DNA of 51,797 nucleotides from Candidatus Fermentithermobacillaceae bacterium (GTDB lineage Bacteria > Bacillota > Sulfobacillia > Fermentithermobacillales > DUSS01). Under the pieces are notes generated by a model that was given only the letters and a program-made list of their open reading frames with translations, did no database searches and was not told where the DNA came from. Positions 42,056 through 51,098 of the stretch are shown piece after piece; the stretch's first letter is position 1, and each line of letters starts with the position of its first letter. Location of the stretch: contig DYEQ01000009.1 of assembly GCA_020725645.1 (NCBI GenBank), forward strand, positions 1 to 51,797, read 5' to 3'. The position numbers and the translations under genes are program-made.

Positions 42056-42556
42056 TTGCCCGATAGTTTTCTCGGAGGGGTTTTGCTGAGCATCATTAAC
42101 GTGGCCGTGGTCTTTGCCGTGCTGGGGTTTCTCGCCCTGGTGATCAGAGCTGTGGCAAAGACCGTGAACACGGCCGGGATGTCCCGAAACAGTACGGTTC
42201 CCGGGGGAACCCCGGACGCGAGCGGTGGTCCGGAAGGCCTGGTGAGTGAGGCAAGGGGGGGTACCGGCATCGTCCCTAACGGGGGGGCTGGCGTTCCTCC
42301 CGTTGCGACTGGTATGACGGGTGCCGGGGCCGGGAATGGGACAGGCACCGGTTTTACCATACGGACGGTACAAGTGCCGAACGGGACTTGCGGAGATCTG
42401 ACTGTCAAGGAAAAGGCGGCTGTGATAGCTGCGGTGATGGCGGTAATGGCCGGCACCGGCCGGCGCCACGTTTTCGTACGCGGTGTCAGGGACTCGGGTG
42501 CATGGGGAAAACTGGGGAAAGCCGGCGTCGTTCGTCAAGTTAGAGCTCGCCGGTGA
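42056..42556 (+). CDS. Small membrane subunit of the decarboxylase (OadG/MmdD-like)
   Basis: 166 residues from a TTG start at 42056 (GGGAGG eight bases upstream). One N-terminal helix (SIINVAVVFAVLGFLALVIR), a long Gly/Pro/Thr-rich linker, and a short conserved C-terminus (LTVKEKAAVIAAVMAVMAGT) as in the delta/gamma subunits that hold decarboxylase complexes together. The linker is longer than usual. Position between mmdA and the biotin carrier supports the role; sequence alone is weak evidence. Confidence 0.72.
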   Translation: MPDSFLGGVLLSIINVAVVFAVLGFLALVIRAVAKTVNTAGMSRNSTVPGGTPDASGGPEGLVSEARGGTGIVPNGGAGVPPVATGMTGAGAGNGTGTGFTIRTVQVPNGTCGDLTVKEKAAVIAAVMAVMAGTGRRHVFVRGVRDSGAWGKLGKAGVVRQVRARR

Positions 42557-42645
42557 CTTGGCAAAACCCGGTTGGCTGAAGGCCCGGTGACTTTGAGACC
42601 TTTTAGGCTCAGGGGTTTAAAGGGATAAAGGGGAGGTCAGAAGCT

Positions 42646-43113
42646 GTGCGGCGGTTCAGAATAAAGGTTGATGATAAGGTCTTTGAAGTTGAAGTAGAAG
42701 AGATTTTGGGCGGGGACGTTCCTGCGGGGAACGAATCTCCATCCGCCGGGGTTTGGGCAAATCCCGTGACTTTACCTCCGGCGCAGCCCGTGAGAGTGCC
42801 GGTGCCCAGGCCGTCGGTGCCGCCTGCCAGAAAGGAAGCGCCTGTCCAGACGGCGGCGAAGACGAATGCTCCGGCGGGCCCGGGCGTGATGAAGGCGCCG
42901 ATACCGGGTTCCGTCAGCGAAGTCAAAGTGAAACCCGGGAAAGCGGTCAAGAGAGGACAGGTACTGCTTCTTTTAGAAGCTATGAAGATGCAGAACGAGA
43001 TAATGGCGCCAAGCGACGGAGTTGTCGAGGAAATCTACGTTTCCCAGGGGCAAACGGTGAACACGGGGGACCCGCTTTTGAAACTTAGTTCGCAGTCTCC
43101 GGACTCCGTATGA
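42646..43113 (+). CDS. Biotin carboxyl carrier subunit (MmdC-like)
   Basis: 155 residues: N-terminal beta strand (FRIKVDDKVFEVEVEEI), Pro/Ala linker typical of these carriers (about 40-78), and a biotinyl domain (MKAPIPGSVSEVKVKPGKAV, then LLLEAMKMQNEIMAPSDG). The Lys of E-A-M-K-M (K114) is the biotin site. It carries CO2 from MmdA to the membrane pump. GTG at 42646 follows GGGAGG by nine bases. Confidence 0.94.
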   Translation: MRRFRIKVDDKVFEVEVEEILGGDVPAGNESPSAGVWANPVTLPPAQPVRVPVPRPSVPPARKEAPVQTAAKTNAPAGPGVMKAPIPGSVSEVKVKPGKAVKRGQVLLLLEAMKMQNEIMAPSDGVVEEIYVSQGQTVNTGDPLLKLSSQSPDSV

Positions 43114-43224
43114 AATCCTTTCTCGGGTTCTTGGACCGTTTGTCGTGACTACGCCTGGCGGAGTTGAGGAAACGGTGTTAGCGCCTCAGAGGGTGAGGAA
43201 AGCGGGGAGGAGCCGTACGCCAAA

Positions 43225-44361
43225 ATGGATATAGCATCGGTGCTTTCAAAACTTTGGTCCACTACGGGTCTCGTCGGTTTTGAACCGGGGAACGCCTTGA
43301 TGATCCTGGTGGGTGTGATTCTTCTTTACCTTGCCATCTTCAAGAAATTCGAACCCCTTCTCCTGGTTCCCATCGGCTTTGGGGCGATTTTGGCTAACCT
43401 GCCTTTTGCCCCCATCATGACGCCACCTTCTGGTGCCATGCCCGGAGGGCTGGTTTACTATCTGCACCAGGGAGTGGAAAAGGAGATATTCCCGCCGCTG
43501 ATATTCATGGGCGTGGGGGCGATGACCGATTTCGGCCCGCTTCTCGCAAACCCTTCGACTTTGCTTTTAGGGGCGGCAGCTCAGCTTGGGGTCTTCATCG
43601 CCTTGCTTGTTGCCAAGGCCTTGGGCTTTTCGTTGAGTCAGGCAGCCGCCATAGGGATTATCGGGGGTGCCGACGGGCCGACAGCTATCTACACGGCAAT
43701 GAAACTCGCGCCCGAACTTCTGGGGCCCATCGCCGTGGCCGCTTACACCTATATGTCCCTGGTTCCCCTCATTCAGCCGCCCATCATGAAAGCTTTGACG
43801 ACCGAGAAAGAGCGAACCACCGTGATGTCCGAACTTCGTCAGGTGTCGAAGACCGAAAAGATCGTATTCCCAATCGTGGTCACCGTGGTGGTGAGTCTCC
43901 TTCTGCCGCCGGTAGCTCCTCTCATCGGGATGTTGATGCTGGGGAATTTGTTCCGGGAATGCGGCGTGGTGGAGAGGCTTTCCAAGACGGCGGCCAACGA
44001 GCTCAATAACGTTCTCGTGATTTTGCTGGGAGTCTCGGTGGGCGCGACGATGGATGCCCGGTCATTCCTGAGGCTTCAAACCATCGAAATCATCGTGCTC
44101 GGTGTCGTCGCCTTTGCAGGAGGTACGGCCGGAGGCGTTTTGCTGGGGAAACTCATGTACAGACTGACGGGGGGAAAGGTTAATCCCCTCATAGGATCGG
44201 CGGGGGTGTCAGCTGTGCCCATGGCCGCCCGGGTCTCGCAGGTGGTTGGGCAAGAGGCGAATCCGGGGAACTTCCTCTTGATGCATGCCATGGGCCCCAA
44301 CGTGGCAGGCGTCATAGGTACGGCGGTGGCGGCCGGCGTGATGCTCTCGCTGTTGTTGTAG
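43225..44361 (+). CDS. mmdB: Sodium ion-translocating decarboxylase beta subunit
   Basis: 378-residue polytopic membrane protein (OadB/MmdB/GcdB family) that releases CO2 from carboxybiotin and exports Na+. Signatures: [80 protein letters not shown] and [19 protein letters not shown]. Length matches the family. ATG at 43225; GGGGAGGAG lies rather far upstream. It makes the operon an energy-conserving sodium pump. Confidence 0.96.
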   Translation: MDIASVLSKLWSTTGLVGFEPGNALMILVGVILLYLAIFKKFEPLLLVPIGFGAILANLPFAPIMTPPSGAMPGGLVYYLHQGVEKEIFPPLIFMGVGAMTDFGPLLANPSTLLLGAAAQLGVFIALLVAKALGFSLSQAAAIGIIGGADGPTAIYTAMKLAPELLGPIAVAAYTYMSLVPLIQPPIMKALTTEKERTTVMSELRQVSKTEKIVFPIVVTVVVSLLLPPVAPLIGMLMLGNLFRECGVVERLSKTAANELNNVLVILLGVSVGATMDARSFLRLQTIEIIVLGVVAFAGGTAGGVLLGKLMYRLTGGKVNPLIGSAGVSAVPMAARVSQVVGQEANPGNFLLMHAMGPNVAGVIGTAVAAGVMLSLLL

Positions 44362-44419
44362 TCGGGCAACTTCAGGGTTTAGTCGATGTCCTTCCGAAAA
44401 AGGGGGGAGCTGTTCGGAG

Positions 44420-44833
44420 ATGGAACGGAAGATAAGAGTCCTCGTAGGCAAGCCGGGGCTCGATGGTCATGACAGAGGCGCCATGGTCGTCGCCCGGGCA
44501 TACAGAGACGCCGGGATGGAGGTTGTCTACAGCGGGCTTCACCGGACCCCGGAGGAATTGGCCCGAATGGCCGTGGAAGAAGACGTCGACGTGGTGGCTT
44601 TGTCGATCCTCTCGGGGGCTCATGGGACGCTCGTCCCGAAGGTGATCGAACACCTCAAGAAGGAAAAGGGAGGAGCGCTCGACGTTCTCGTGCTGGTCGG
44701 GGGCGTGATTCCGCACGACGACATCCCGGCCCTGAAGGCGGCTGGCGTCGCCGAGGTGTTCGGGCCGGGGACCAGCACCGAGGAGATCGTAGAGTACACT
44801 CGAACCCACGTCCGAGAAAAGAGGGCAAGCTGA
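44420..44833 (+). CDS. Methylmalonyl-CoA mutase small (cobalamin-binding) subunit
   Basis: 137 residues, B12-binding Rossmann-like domain. The base-off/His-on motif D-x-H-x-x-G is in [53 protein letters not shown], and [20 protein letters not shown] follow the family. With a separate large subunit it isomerises succinyl-CoA and methylmalonyl-CoA; that large subunit gene is not in this window. ATG at 44420. The MeaB start directly abuts its stop. Confidence 0.94.
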   Translation: MERKIRVLVGKPGLDGHDRGAMVVARAYRDAGMEVVYSGLHRTPEELARMAVEEDVDVVALSILSGAHGTLVPKVIEHLKKEKGGALDVLVLVGGVIPHDDIPALKAAGVAEVFGPGTSTEEIVEYTRTHVREKRAS

Positions 44834-45886
44834 GTGGAACAGAATAAAGAGCTCGGCGGTTTTCCCGGGAGTATCTCAGCGGAAGGGAGTTTTTCGCCCA
44901 GCCGGGGTCCCGAGAATCTCTTCGAGAAGATTTGTCGCGGCGATAGGCCTGCTCTGGCCAGAGCTATAAGCCTTATCGAAGATGGAGCTCCGGGTTCTCG
45001 AGAGCTCGTCCGGGCCGCTTACAGGACTCCAAAGAATTCCCGGATCGTCGGTATCACGGGTGCCCCGGGGGTCGGAAAGTCCAGTTTGGTAGACGGGATC
45101 GTCGATGAGCTCCGGTCGATGGGCAGGTCGGTGGCGATCATCGCCGTGGACCCTTCCTCTCCTTTCACCGGCGGCGCGATCCTGGGGGACAGGGTCAGGA
45201 TGAAGCGCCGTACCACAGATCCTCACGTTTTCTTCCGCAGTCTCGCCAGCCGGGGACACCTGGGTGGCCTTACTCGCGCTACGGGCGACGTTCTAGCTTT
45301 GGTCGGGGTCGCCGGCTTCGATGATGTGCTTGTCGAGACGGTGGGGGCCGGGCAATCGGAGGTAGACGTGATGAAATACGCCAACACCGTTCTCGTGGTG
45401 TTGAGCCCGGGGCTTGGCGATTCGGTGCAGACGTTGAAGGCGGGCATCCTTGAGATAGGAGATGTGTTCGTCGTCAACAAAGCGGATCTCGCCGGTGCCG
45501 ACAGGACCAGAGCGGAGTTGGAAATGATGCTGGATATGTGTCCGCAGGGGGGTTGGAGGCCGCCGGTGATCAAGACCGTGGCCACGACTGGTGAGGGCCT
45601 CGCCGAGCTGGTCGGCGCCATCGAAGCTCACTACGAATATCTGAAGTCCTCCGGAGATCTTAAAGCGAGGGTGCGGAGCAGATTTCTTGCCTCGCTGGAA
45701 GAGTACCTCAAGAGAGAAATGGTGGACAAGGTACTCAAAGCCGCCTCCGCCTCTGGCGAGCTCGAACGCTGCCTCGCAGCGCTCGAGGCGGGGAAGGACG
45801 ACCCCGCTTCAGTGGCGGGGCGCTTGGCCTCGCGCTATTCAGCGGCGAGCTCCTGCTCCCCTCTTGCACCTTCGGAACGGTCGTGA
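44834..45886 (+). CDS. meaB: Methylmalonyl-CoA mutase-associated GTPase MeaB
   Basis: G3E-family GTPase chaperone that protects and reloads B12-dependent methylmalonyl-CoA mutase (older name ArgK). P-loop GITGAPGVGKSSLVDGIVDE; VAIIAVDPSSPFTGGAILGD; switch region DVLVETVGAGQSEVDVMKYA; VNKADLAGAD gives guanine specificity. 350 residues; the first 25 (FPGSISAEGSFSPSRGPEN) are an unusual extension. GTG start immediately follows the TGA of the B12 subunit. Last intact gene of the operon; decayed opp sequence follows on the other strand. Confidence 0.95.
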   Translation: MEQNKELGGFPGSISAEGSFSPSRGPENLFEKICRGDRPALARAISLIEDGAPGSRELVRAAYRTPKNSRIVGITGAPGVGKSSLVDGIVDELRSMGRSVAIIAVDPSSPFTGGAILGDRVRMKRRTTDPHVFFRSLASRGHLGGLTRATGDVLALVGVAGFDDVLVETVGAGQSEVDVMKYANTVLVVLSPGLGDSVQTLKAGILEIGDVFVVNKADLAGADRTRAELEMMLDMCPQGGWRPPVIKTVATTGEGLAELVGAIEAHYEYLKSSGDLKARVRSRFLASLEEYLKREMVDKVLKAASASGELERCLAALEAGKDDPASVAGRLASRYSAASSCSPLAPSERS

Positions 45887-45914
45887 AACTAAAACCGGGC
45901 ATGTGGAAACTGTA

Positions 45915-46165
45915 TTACCGATCATCATGAAGCCGTCTTCGGAAGCTCACTAGATCCTTTTCAGGTAGGTCGGTAATCTCGGTGCCGTCGAAGATGATGC
46001 AACCGGCGGTGGGCTCGTAGATCCTGGCGACGGTTCGTCCGACCGTCGTCTTGCCGCATCCGGATTCGCCCACCACGGCCAGCGCTCCGTGGCGCTTGAG
46101 GTCAAAACTCACCCCTCTTACTGCGCACCGTTCCGGCGTACGTGTGGAAGAAAACCTTCAGATCC
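45915..46165 (-). pseudogene. Oligopeptide ABC transporter ATPase fragment (OppF-like)
   Basis: Reads LKVFFHTYAGTVR, then after a frameshift AVRGVSFDLKRHGALAVVGE with Walker A GESGCGKTT and GRTVARIYEPTAG, ending abruptly after SFRRRLHDDR. This is the first quarter of an OppF/DppF-type ATPase; the signature and Walker B are missing. It follows the OppA remnant on the same strand. Confidence 0.75.
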
Positions 46166-46257
46166 TGAGAGGGCGTATTCCATCTCCCGGAGCTGGAGGA
46201 TCTGTCCGCGAACGAGCCTGGGGAGGCCTCGTGAGCGCTTCGGCCTCGTGCTGATCG

Positions 46258-46913
46258 AGGGTGACCGTACTTGTATCCGAGTTCCTTCAAGCCCTCCTTG
46301 AAGAGCTTCACCGCTTCTTCTTTCTGGGCCGTCTCGTTGAGGACCTTGCCTATATACTTGTCGGCGAAGCTCACGGTGGCGTTCTCACCGTGGATGGTGA
46401 GGCGTCAAGCTGGTTGCGTATTTTCGAGTAGTTCCTCAACACGTTGTCGCAGAAGGTCTTCCTGTCGAACGCAAGGGAGATCGCCTTCCGGATCTTGGCG
46501 TTCTGGAAGAGCGGATCTTTGAGATTGAGCTGCAGGTACCAGGTGGTGTCATCCGGCATCTGCTTCAGCATACCGGCCTCCAGGTACTTGAAGATGAAGT
46601 CACCCGAGACACCCATGGTATCGAGCTGTTTCGCGTCGAACATCGAGTCGGGCACCCACTTGTCGATGACGAACGGGCCGCAGTAGAGCATCTTGTTTTT
46701 GTCGGTGGCGTAGTCCTCTCCCCACTTCTTATGGGCGCTTTCCTTTACCGGGAAGTCATTTCCCGGCCTACGGCCTATAGTTTTACTCACCACCGTCAAT
46801 TCCTCCAATGTAACGAAATTCCTTTGAAATCTTTTTTCTAAGCGAAGATGGTTAAGGAAGTCCATGGGACCCCGAACCAGCTGAGCTAGCGCGGGCGTCA
46901 CAATCGTAGTCAA
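46258..46913 (-). pseudogene. Oligopeptide-binding protein fragment (OppA-like), frameshifted
   Basis: One frame holds KWGEDYATDKNKMLYCGPFV, IDKWVPDS, and TTWYLQLNLKDPLFQNAKIR then KAISLAFDRKTFCDNVL, typical of family 5 solute-binding lipoproteins; a second frame (about 46258-46385) continues with SFADKYIGKVLNETAQKEEA and LFKEGLKELGYKYG. Signal peptide, lipobox and large internal parts are missing. The first 45 or so residues of the open frame (up to 46775) do not look like OppA. Together with the OppF piece it is a decayed peptide-transport operon. Confidence 0.75.
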
Positions 46914-47197
46914 GACGCCATCTGGTCATAAACGTCTTTGAACGTATTGACGATAAAAGAATTAGAAACCGGGCGACGTCCGGTTGCGTCCCGGCGCGGA
47001 AGAGGTGGACCTGCTACGTATCCCGCTGGAGAAGTCATCCGGCCGGCGGGGACGAGCGGTGCCCGGCTGGTTGACCTGGCCCCGGCCCGGGTGAATCCGC
47101 CCGGAGGTGGAGTTTCGGACTAAGCGGGCAGGAACGCACGCTTTCGAAGTCGACAGCCATCGGAAGCGTAATAGAAGGAGTAGGGGGGCGTAAGGCG

Positions 47198-49054
47198 TTG
47201 AGGATAAAGACCCGGATTATCCTTGTATTCGTCGTAATGATCGCAATAATGGTGGCGATAAGTCTTATCTCTTCCCGGCAGATTCCGGAAGTCGCCGCAG
47301 TAGTCAAGGAAGAATTCACAGCCGCCAGGATGACGACGCTTCACGCATACCAGCTCTCCAAAGTAGTTGCGGCTGAGCGATTTGCAGCTACCTGCTACTT
47401 CTACACTGGCGAACAGAAATTCCTCGATCAGTTCCTGACGGGGAGCAGGGAAGCTGACGGCCTGGTCGAGCTGGTGGTGTCGGGGTCGGTTGGAAAGCCT
47501 TCGGAGAAGGCCGCCAAGGAGATTCAGACGGCGTGGAAGCGATACAGGTCGTGCGTGGGGCAAGCTATCGCCCTCATGGAAGCGGGGGATAGGGATGGCG
47601 CCTTGCAGTATATGCTGAGTGCCGGCAAGGACAGTGAGAATATGCTGGATTGGGCCGTATCCGAGTTCTCCCGCCTCGCGGATGCCAGCGCCGTTGATGC
47701 CGTTTCCAAAGCTACGATGAGGGCCAGAGAAGTCGAGAGGGTTCTGCAAATCGCCACTGCTTCAGCTACCTGCATAGTTCTCATCGTCGCGGTGCTCAAC
47801 GCCCGCGGTATCTCTCGAGGGCTTGGTCAGCTTGCCTCTGCGATGCAGGTAATGGCCAGTGGGGACCTCAGCGTTAAGATCCCAGAAGCCAAGGGAAAAG
47901 ACGAAATCCAGAGCGCGTTCAGGGCATTTGAATCCATGCGGATGCAACTCAAGGACCTCATCAACCAGGTCGCCGAACTCGCCGAACAGGTGGCGGCTTC
48001 CAGTCAGGAACTTTCGGCCACCTCAGATGAGGCCTCAAGAGCTGTAGCTCAGATCACCGCGGAGCTCCAGGTGGTAGCGAGCTCCTCGGAAGAACAGGCC
48101 GCATATGCTCGGGATACGGGAACGACCGCGTCGCAGCTCAGGACCGCGGTTACCGAGCTCGCCATGGGAGCTGAAAACGAAGCCCGCAGCGTACAGGAGA
48201 CCCTCGAGTTCGTGCGCCGGCTCGATTCCACGGTTCAACAGGTGGCCTCGTCTGTGTCGAGCCTTTTCGATGCGTCCAATGGGATGCAGGAGGCGGCCGC
48301 TTCCGGCGATGAGACGGTTCAGAAGACGATAATGGGGATGGAAAAGATCGTCGCCGTCACCGATAAAATCGGAGAACATCTGACGAGCCTCGCCTCCCTT
48401 TCGGAAAGGATAGGCGAAATCGTCGGTCTCATATCGGATATAGCTGAACAAACCAACCTCCTCGCGTTGAACGCGGCCATCGAGGCGGCAAGGGCCGGGG
48501 AGCACGGGAGGGGCTTCGCCGTCGTGGCGGACGAGGTCCGGAAGCTCGCCGAACAATCTGCGGTGTCCGCTAAGGAAATCGCCTCCCTCATTCGAAGCAT
48601 CCAGGCAAGTATTCAAGGGGCAGTGGGTTCTATGAGCGAAGGGAAAGCTGTCGTGGCCGATGGGATGTCTCTGGCGGCGGATACGAGCAACGCGTTGACC
48701 AGGATAATTCAGGCAATTTCCATCACCAACGGAGAAATCCAACGGGTGTCCGGGGCCGTGCAGGAGATAGCGGACGTAAGTACCCAGGTGTCCAAACGGA
48801 TGGACGAGGTGGCCTCCGTTATCGAGGAGACTACTGCAGCGAGCGAGCAGATGGCCTCGTCCTCTGTGATGGTCCAGGAGGCAGCAGAAAAAGGGGTAGC
48901 CAAGGCTCAGGAGATAGCTGCCGCGATAGGAAACATAAGTGCATCGTCGGAGGAAATCGCCTCATCCTCGCAGGAGATCGCGAAAGCTGCACAGAATCTC
49001 GCCCAGATGGCCCAGGAGCTTGTGAACCAGATTTCTGGGTTTAGGGAAAGCTAG
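47198..49054 (+). CDS. Methyl-accepting chemotaxis protein
   Basis: 618-residue transmembrane chemoreceptor. Helix 1 at about 7-27 ([19 protein letters not shown]), extracellular helical sensor (about 30-185, four-helix-bundle-like), helix 2 at about 188-205 ([20 protein letters not shown]), HAMP, then the long signalling coiled coil with the highly conserved tip [40 protein letters not shown] that contacts CheA/CheW. TTG start at 47198 with GGGGGG nine bases upstream. No che genes are in the window; ligand unknown. Confidence 0.95.
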   Translation: MRIKTRIILVFVVMIAIMVAISLISSRQIPEVAAVVKEEFTAARMTTLHAYQLSKVVAAERFAATCYFYTGEQKFLDQFLTGSREADGLVELVVSGSVGKPSEKAAKEIQTAWKRYRSCVGQAIALMEAGDRDGALQYMLSAGKDSENMLDWAVSEFSRLADASAVDAVSKATMRAREVERVLQIATASATCIVLIVAVLNARGISRGLGQLASAMQVMASGDLSVKIPEAKGKDEIQSAFRAFESMRMQLKDLINQVAELAEQVAASSQELSATSDEASRAVAQITAELQVVASSSEEQAAYARDTGTTASQLRTAVTELAMGAENEARSVQETLEFVRRLDSTVQQVASSVSSLFDASNGMQEAAASGDETVQKTIMGMEKIVAVTDKIGEHLTSLASLSERIGEIVGLISDIAEQTNLLALNAAIEAARAGEHGRGFAVVADEVRKLAEQSAVSAKEIASLIRSIQASIQGAVGSMSEGKAVVADGMSLAADTSNALTRIIQAISITNGEIQRVSGAVQEIADVSTQVSKRMDEVASVIEETTAASEQMASSSVMVQEAAEKGVAKAQEIAAAIGNISASSEEIASSSQEIAKAAQNLAQMAQELVNQISGFRES

Positions 49055-49134
49055 GAGCTGAACTAGGGTTCGGGTGCTCACCGCGGAACTTCGGAGATGG
49101 AGCTTCCGCGGCGGGCCGGGCTCTTTCGGAAGGG

Positions 49135-49857
49135 ATGGGCAAGGGGCAGCGGGAAGGATGGCAAAGGGTGGCGCCTGACGGTAGCAGGATTTTCTCTTTT
49201 CACGAGGCCACGCCGAGCGAGCGTAAACTGGCGAAGGAGCTTTCCCGGCACCGGGTGAGTTTCGTCCGCGAGGCTCCCATACGCCACTACACCGTGGATT
49301 TCTTGATAGATGATTGGCTTGTGGTGGAGGTTGACGGGGAGAGCCACATTCCTGCGTCCAGACGCCGGGAGGATTTGCGCAGGCAGAGGGAACTCGAGTC
49401 TTTCGGCTTTACGGTGCTCCGCGTCCCATCCAGAGATCTCTCTGACAAAAGGCGGACCGCCTACTGGGTTGACACCATCTTGAGCGAGCTCAAATATCAA
49501 ACGAAGCGAAAGCCCGGCTTCGAGGCGTCCAGGCGGAGGGCGTTAACTGCGGGAGAACACGCGATTGAAGAACGCAGGTGGCTCACCCTGAGCCCGCCAT
49601 CGCCCTCATTCGATCGATCTTCGCCTGACCGAGTGACGCCGGACCCAGCGTCATCTGCCAAGAGACCGCAGTCCTCACGGCGTCCCCGCGAACCCACTAT
49701 GGCCGAGTTGTTCGGGCCGGACTCTCTTTCCTTTGCCGAATTGTTGAAGCGGTCAAGCTGGATGCCCGGCGATTTCCGTAAGGACGATGACGTTGACGAT
49801 GAGGATGATAATGGGAGAAAAGCGCTGAATGGGAAGGGGAAACGACGCCATAAGTAG
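49135..49857 (+). CDS. DUF559 domain protein (restriction endonuclease-like fold)
   Basis: 240 residues. Residues 25-125 match DUF559, a Vsr/PD-(D/E)xK-like nuclease fold: EATPSERKLAKELSRHRVSF, APIRHYTVDFLIDDWLVVEV then DGESH (the V-D-F ... E-V-D-G pair being the presumed metal site), and ELESFGFTVLRVPSRDL. The C-terminal half is a Ser/Pro/Arg-rich linker ending in an acidic/basic tail (FRKDDDVDDEDDNGRKAL). ATG at 49135 has GGAAGG directly upstream, which is rather close. Nuclease activity is inferred only. Confidence 0.82.
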   Translation: MGKGQREGWQRVAPDGSRIFSFHEATPSERKLAKELSRHRVSFVREAPIRHYTVDFLIDDWLVVEVDGESHIPASRRREDLRRQRELESFGFTVLRVPSRDLSDKRRTAYWVDTILSELKYQTKRKPGFEASRRRALTAGEHAIEERRWLTLSPPSPSFDRSSPDRVTPDPASSAKRPQSSRRPREPTMAELFGPDSLSFAELLKRSSWMPGDFRKDDDVDDEDDNGRKALNGKGKRRHK

Positions 49858-49866
49858 CGAGTAAGT

Positions 49867-50073
49867 ATGAAGGCCGCTTAGGCCCGTCCTGAAGAGGCGC
49901 GAGGTGTAAAAGGAAAATGCCCCCGGTGCGGAGATCCCAAGGACGAACTGATAAAGCAGGAACCGCCGGGATACCTGCGAGACTACGATCTCCCGGGTCT
50001 TGTCTTTGATGTTGAAGTTTTCCCGAGCTCCGGTCCGGGAAACTCCGGAAACCTATTACTGCTCCTTAAATAA
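49867..50073 (+). pseudogene. Small zinc-ribbon ORF with an in-frame TAG at codon 5
   Basis: ATG at 49867 reads M-K-A-A then TAG (49879-49881), then 63 codons: ARPEEARGVKGKCPRCGDPK and DELIKQEPPGYLRDYDLPG, ending NSGNLLLLLK. The C-P-R-C pair suggests a zinc-ribbon half. Protein-like composition continues to the stop at 50071. No other start exists after the TAG. Either a nonsense-mutated gene or a fragment. It overlaps the end of ribU by 18 bp on the other strand. Confidence 0.45.
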
Positions 50074-50556
50074 TGTTTTTGCCGCGAGTTCCAAGAGACG
50101 AGAGATTCCCAGGCCGACGAGTATTCCGGACCCGGTCTGGATCAGGTCAAACAGGAATTCTGCGGGAACAGCAGCGGGTCCGTACAGGACGAAGGCTCCC
50201 AGCGAGTATCCGGCAATTGTAACGACAGCTCCAACCACCATAGCTGCTGCCTTGTGAAGTTTCTTTCCAATAACGAAGGTGCCTACGAGGTATCCGGTCA
50301 ACCCCTTAATAACGACAGACCACGGGACCCATACGGGATAGCCTGCCAAAAGATCGGCTACTCCTGATCCAAGGCCTCCCGATACCGCTGCGAGAATCGG
50401 GCCGAACGACGCCGCGATTCCGTAGATGAGCCCGTCGCCCAGGTGGATGTAACCGTACCCCGTGGGGATGGGGATTTTCAGAAAGGCCGTGGCCAGGGCC
50501 ACAAGGGCTGCGCCGAGAGCACCGATAGCGATGGAGCGCGTCCTCGAAGTCCTCAT
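50056..50556 (-). CDS. ribU: ECF transporter S component, probably for riboflavin (RibU-like)
   Basis: 166 residues, about six membrane helices. Start and body resemble S components: IAIGALGAALVALATAFLKI, PIPTGYGYIHLGDGLIYGIA, GVADLLAGYPVWVPWSVVIK, GLTGYLVGTF. It would bind the vitamin and dock to the shared EcfAA'T module, absent here. Assignment to riboflavin rests mainly on the FMN riboswitch upstream; the sequence alone would also fit related S components with an H-x-G-D-G motif. ATG at 50556 follows GGGAGG by eight bases. Confidence 0.85.
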   Translation of the reverse strand: MRTSRTRSIAIGALGAALVALATAFLKIPIPTGYGYIHLGDGLIYGIAASFGPILAAVSGGLGSGVADLLAGYPVWVPWSVVIKGLTGYLVGTFVIGKKLHKAAAMVVGAVVTIAGYSLGAFVLYGPAAVPAEFLFDLIQTGSGILVGLGISRLLELAAKTLFKEQ

Positions 50557-50606
50557 CACTCAAACCTCCCAGAGAGCCCGGCATATCCATAACCGGGCAA
50601 AATTAA

Positions 50607-50628
50607 AGCCCCGGATTCCCCCGGGGCT
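50607..50628 (-). terminator. Intrinsic terminator in the FMN riboswitch leader
   Basis: AGCCCCGG (50621-50628 on minus) pairs with CCGGGGCT (50607-50614) around a six-base loop, followed on the minus strand by TTAATTTT. Located between aptamer and ribU, as expected for transcription-attenuating control. Confidence 0.85.
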
Positions 50629-50735
50629 GTTCTTGCAAAAAACCAGATACGGTACGGTGAAAGGCAGTAGTTTGCCAGTGCCGAACCATCCAATGGTCTC
50701 GACAAAGGCCTGCCCATCCCGTGCAACGTGAAACC

Positions 50736-50902
50736 GCCTTCGCCCAATCGGACTATACCGTCGGCGCCGGAATCTCACCGGACTCAACCGCTGGGGCTGA
50801 TGGGCTAACCTCGCCTTCCGCCCGAGGCTCGACGCCTATCTGGATCGGGATTACCGGCGAGGCATTACCACCGGTTGGGAGTCTCACCCTGCCCCGAAGG
50901 GT
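50736..50902 (-). ncRNA. FMN (RFN-element) riboswitch
   Basis: Minus-strand elements in order: CTTCGGGGCAGGGTGAGAC, CTCCCAACCGGTGGTAATGCC, a long variable arm, AGCCCATCAGCCCC, TTGAGTCCGGTGAGATTCC, GGCGCCGACGGTATAGTCC and a closing GCGAAGG. These match the RFN element. The variable stem after TAATGCC is enlarged (about 50 bases). Binding of FMN should promote the terminator at 50607-50628 and shut off ribU. Confidence 0.95.
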
Positions 50903-50913
50903 TTCCATAGCGC

Positions 50914-50944
50914 ATTATAGCATCTACCGATGTCACGTGGTTAA
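50914..50944 (-). promoter_or_regulatory. Candidate promoter of the riboswitch-ribU transcript
   Basis: Minus strand TATAAT at 50914-50919, about seven bases before the first paired base of the RFN element; TTAACC at 50939-50944 is a weak -35 with a 19-bp spacer. Confidence 0.55.
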
Positions 50945-51098
50945 CATTTTGATCTATCGAACACCGTCGAGCGTCCACGTTATAGTGAAGCTATGGCCGT
51001 GATGAACGGCACATCCGGTTCGGTGGCGCAATAACAATATCGGGAGAGAACCACCGCGCTCGTACGGATTGTCGCTACCGCCGGGGAGGTATCTTCTT

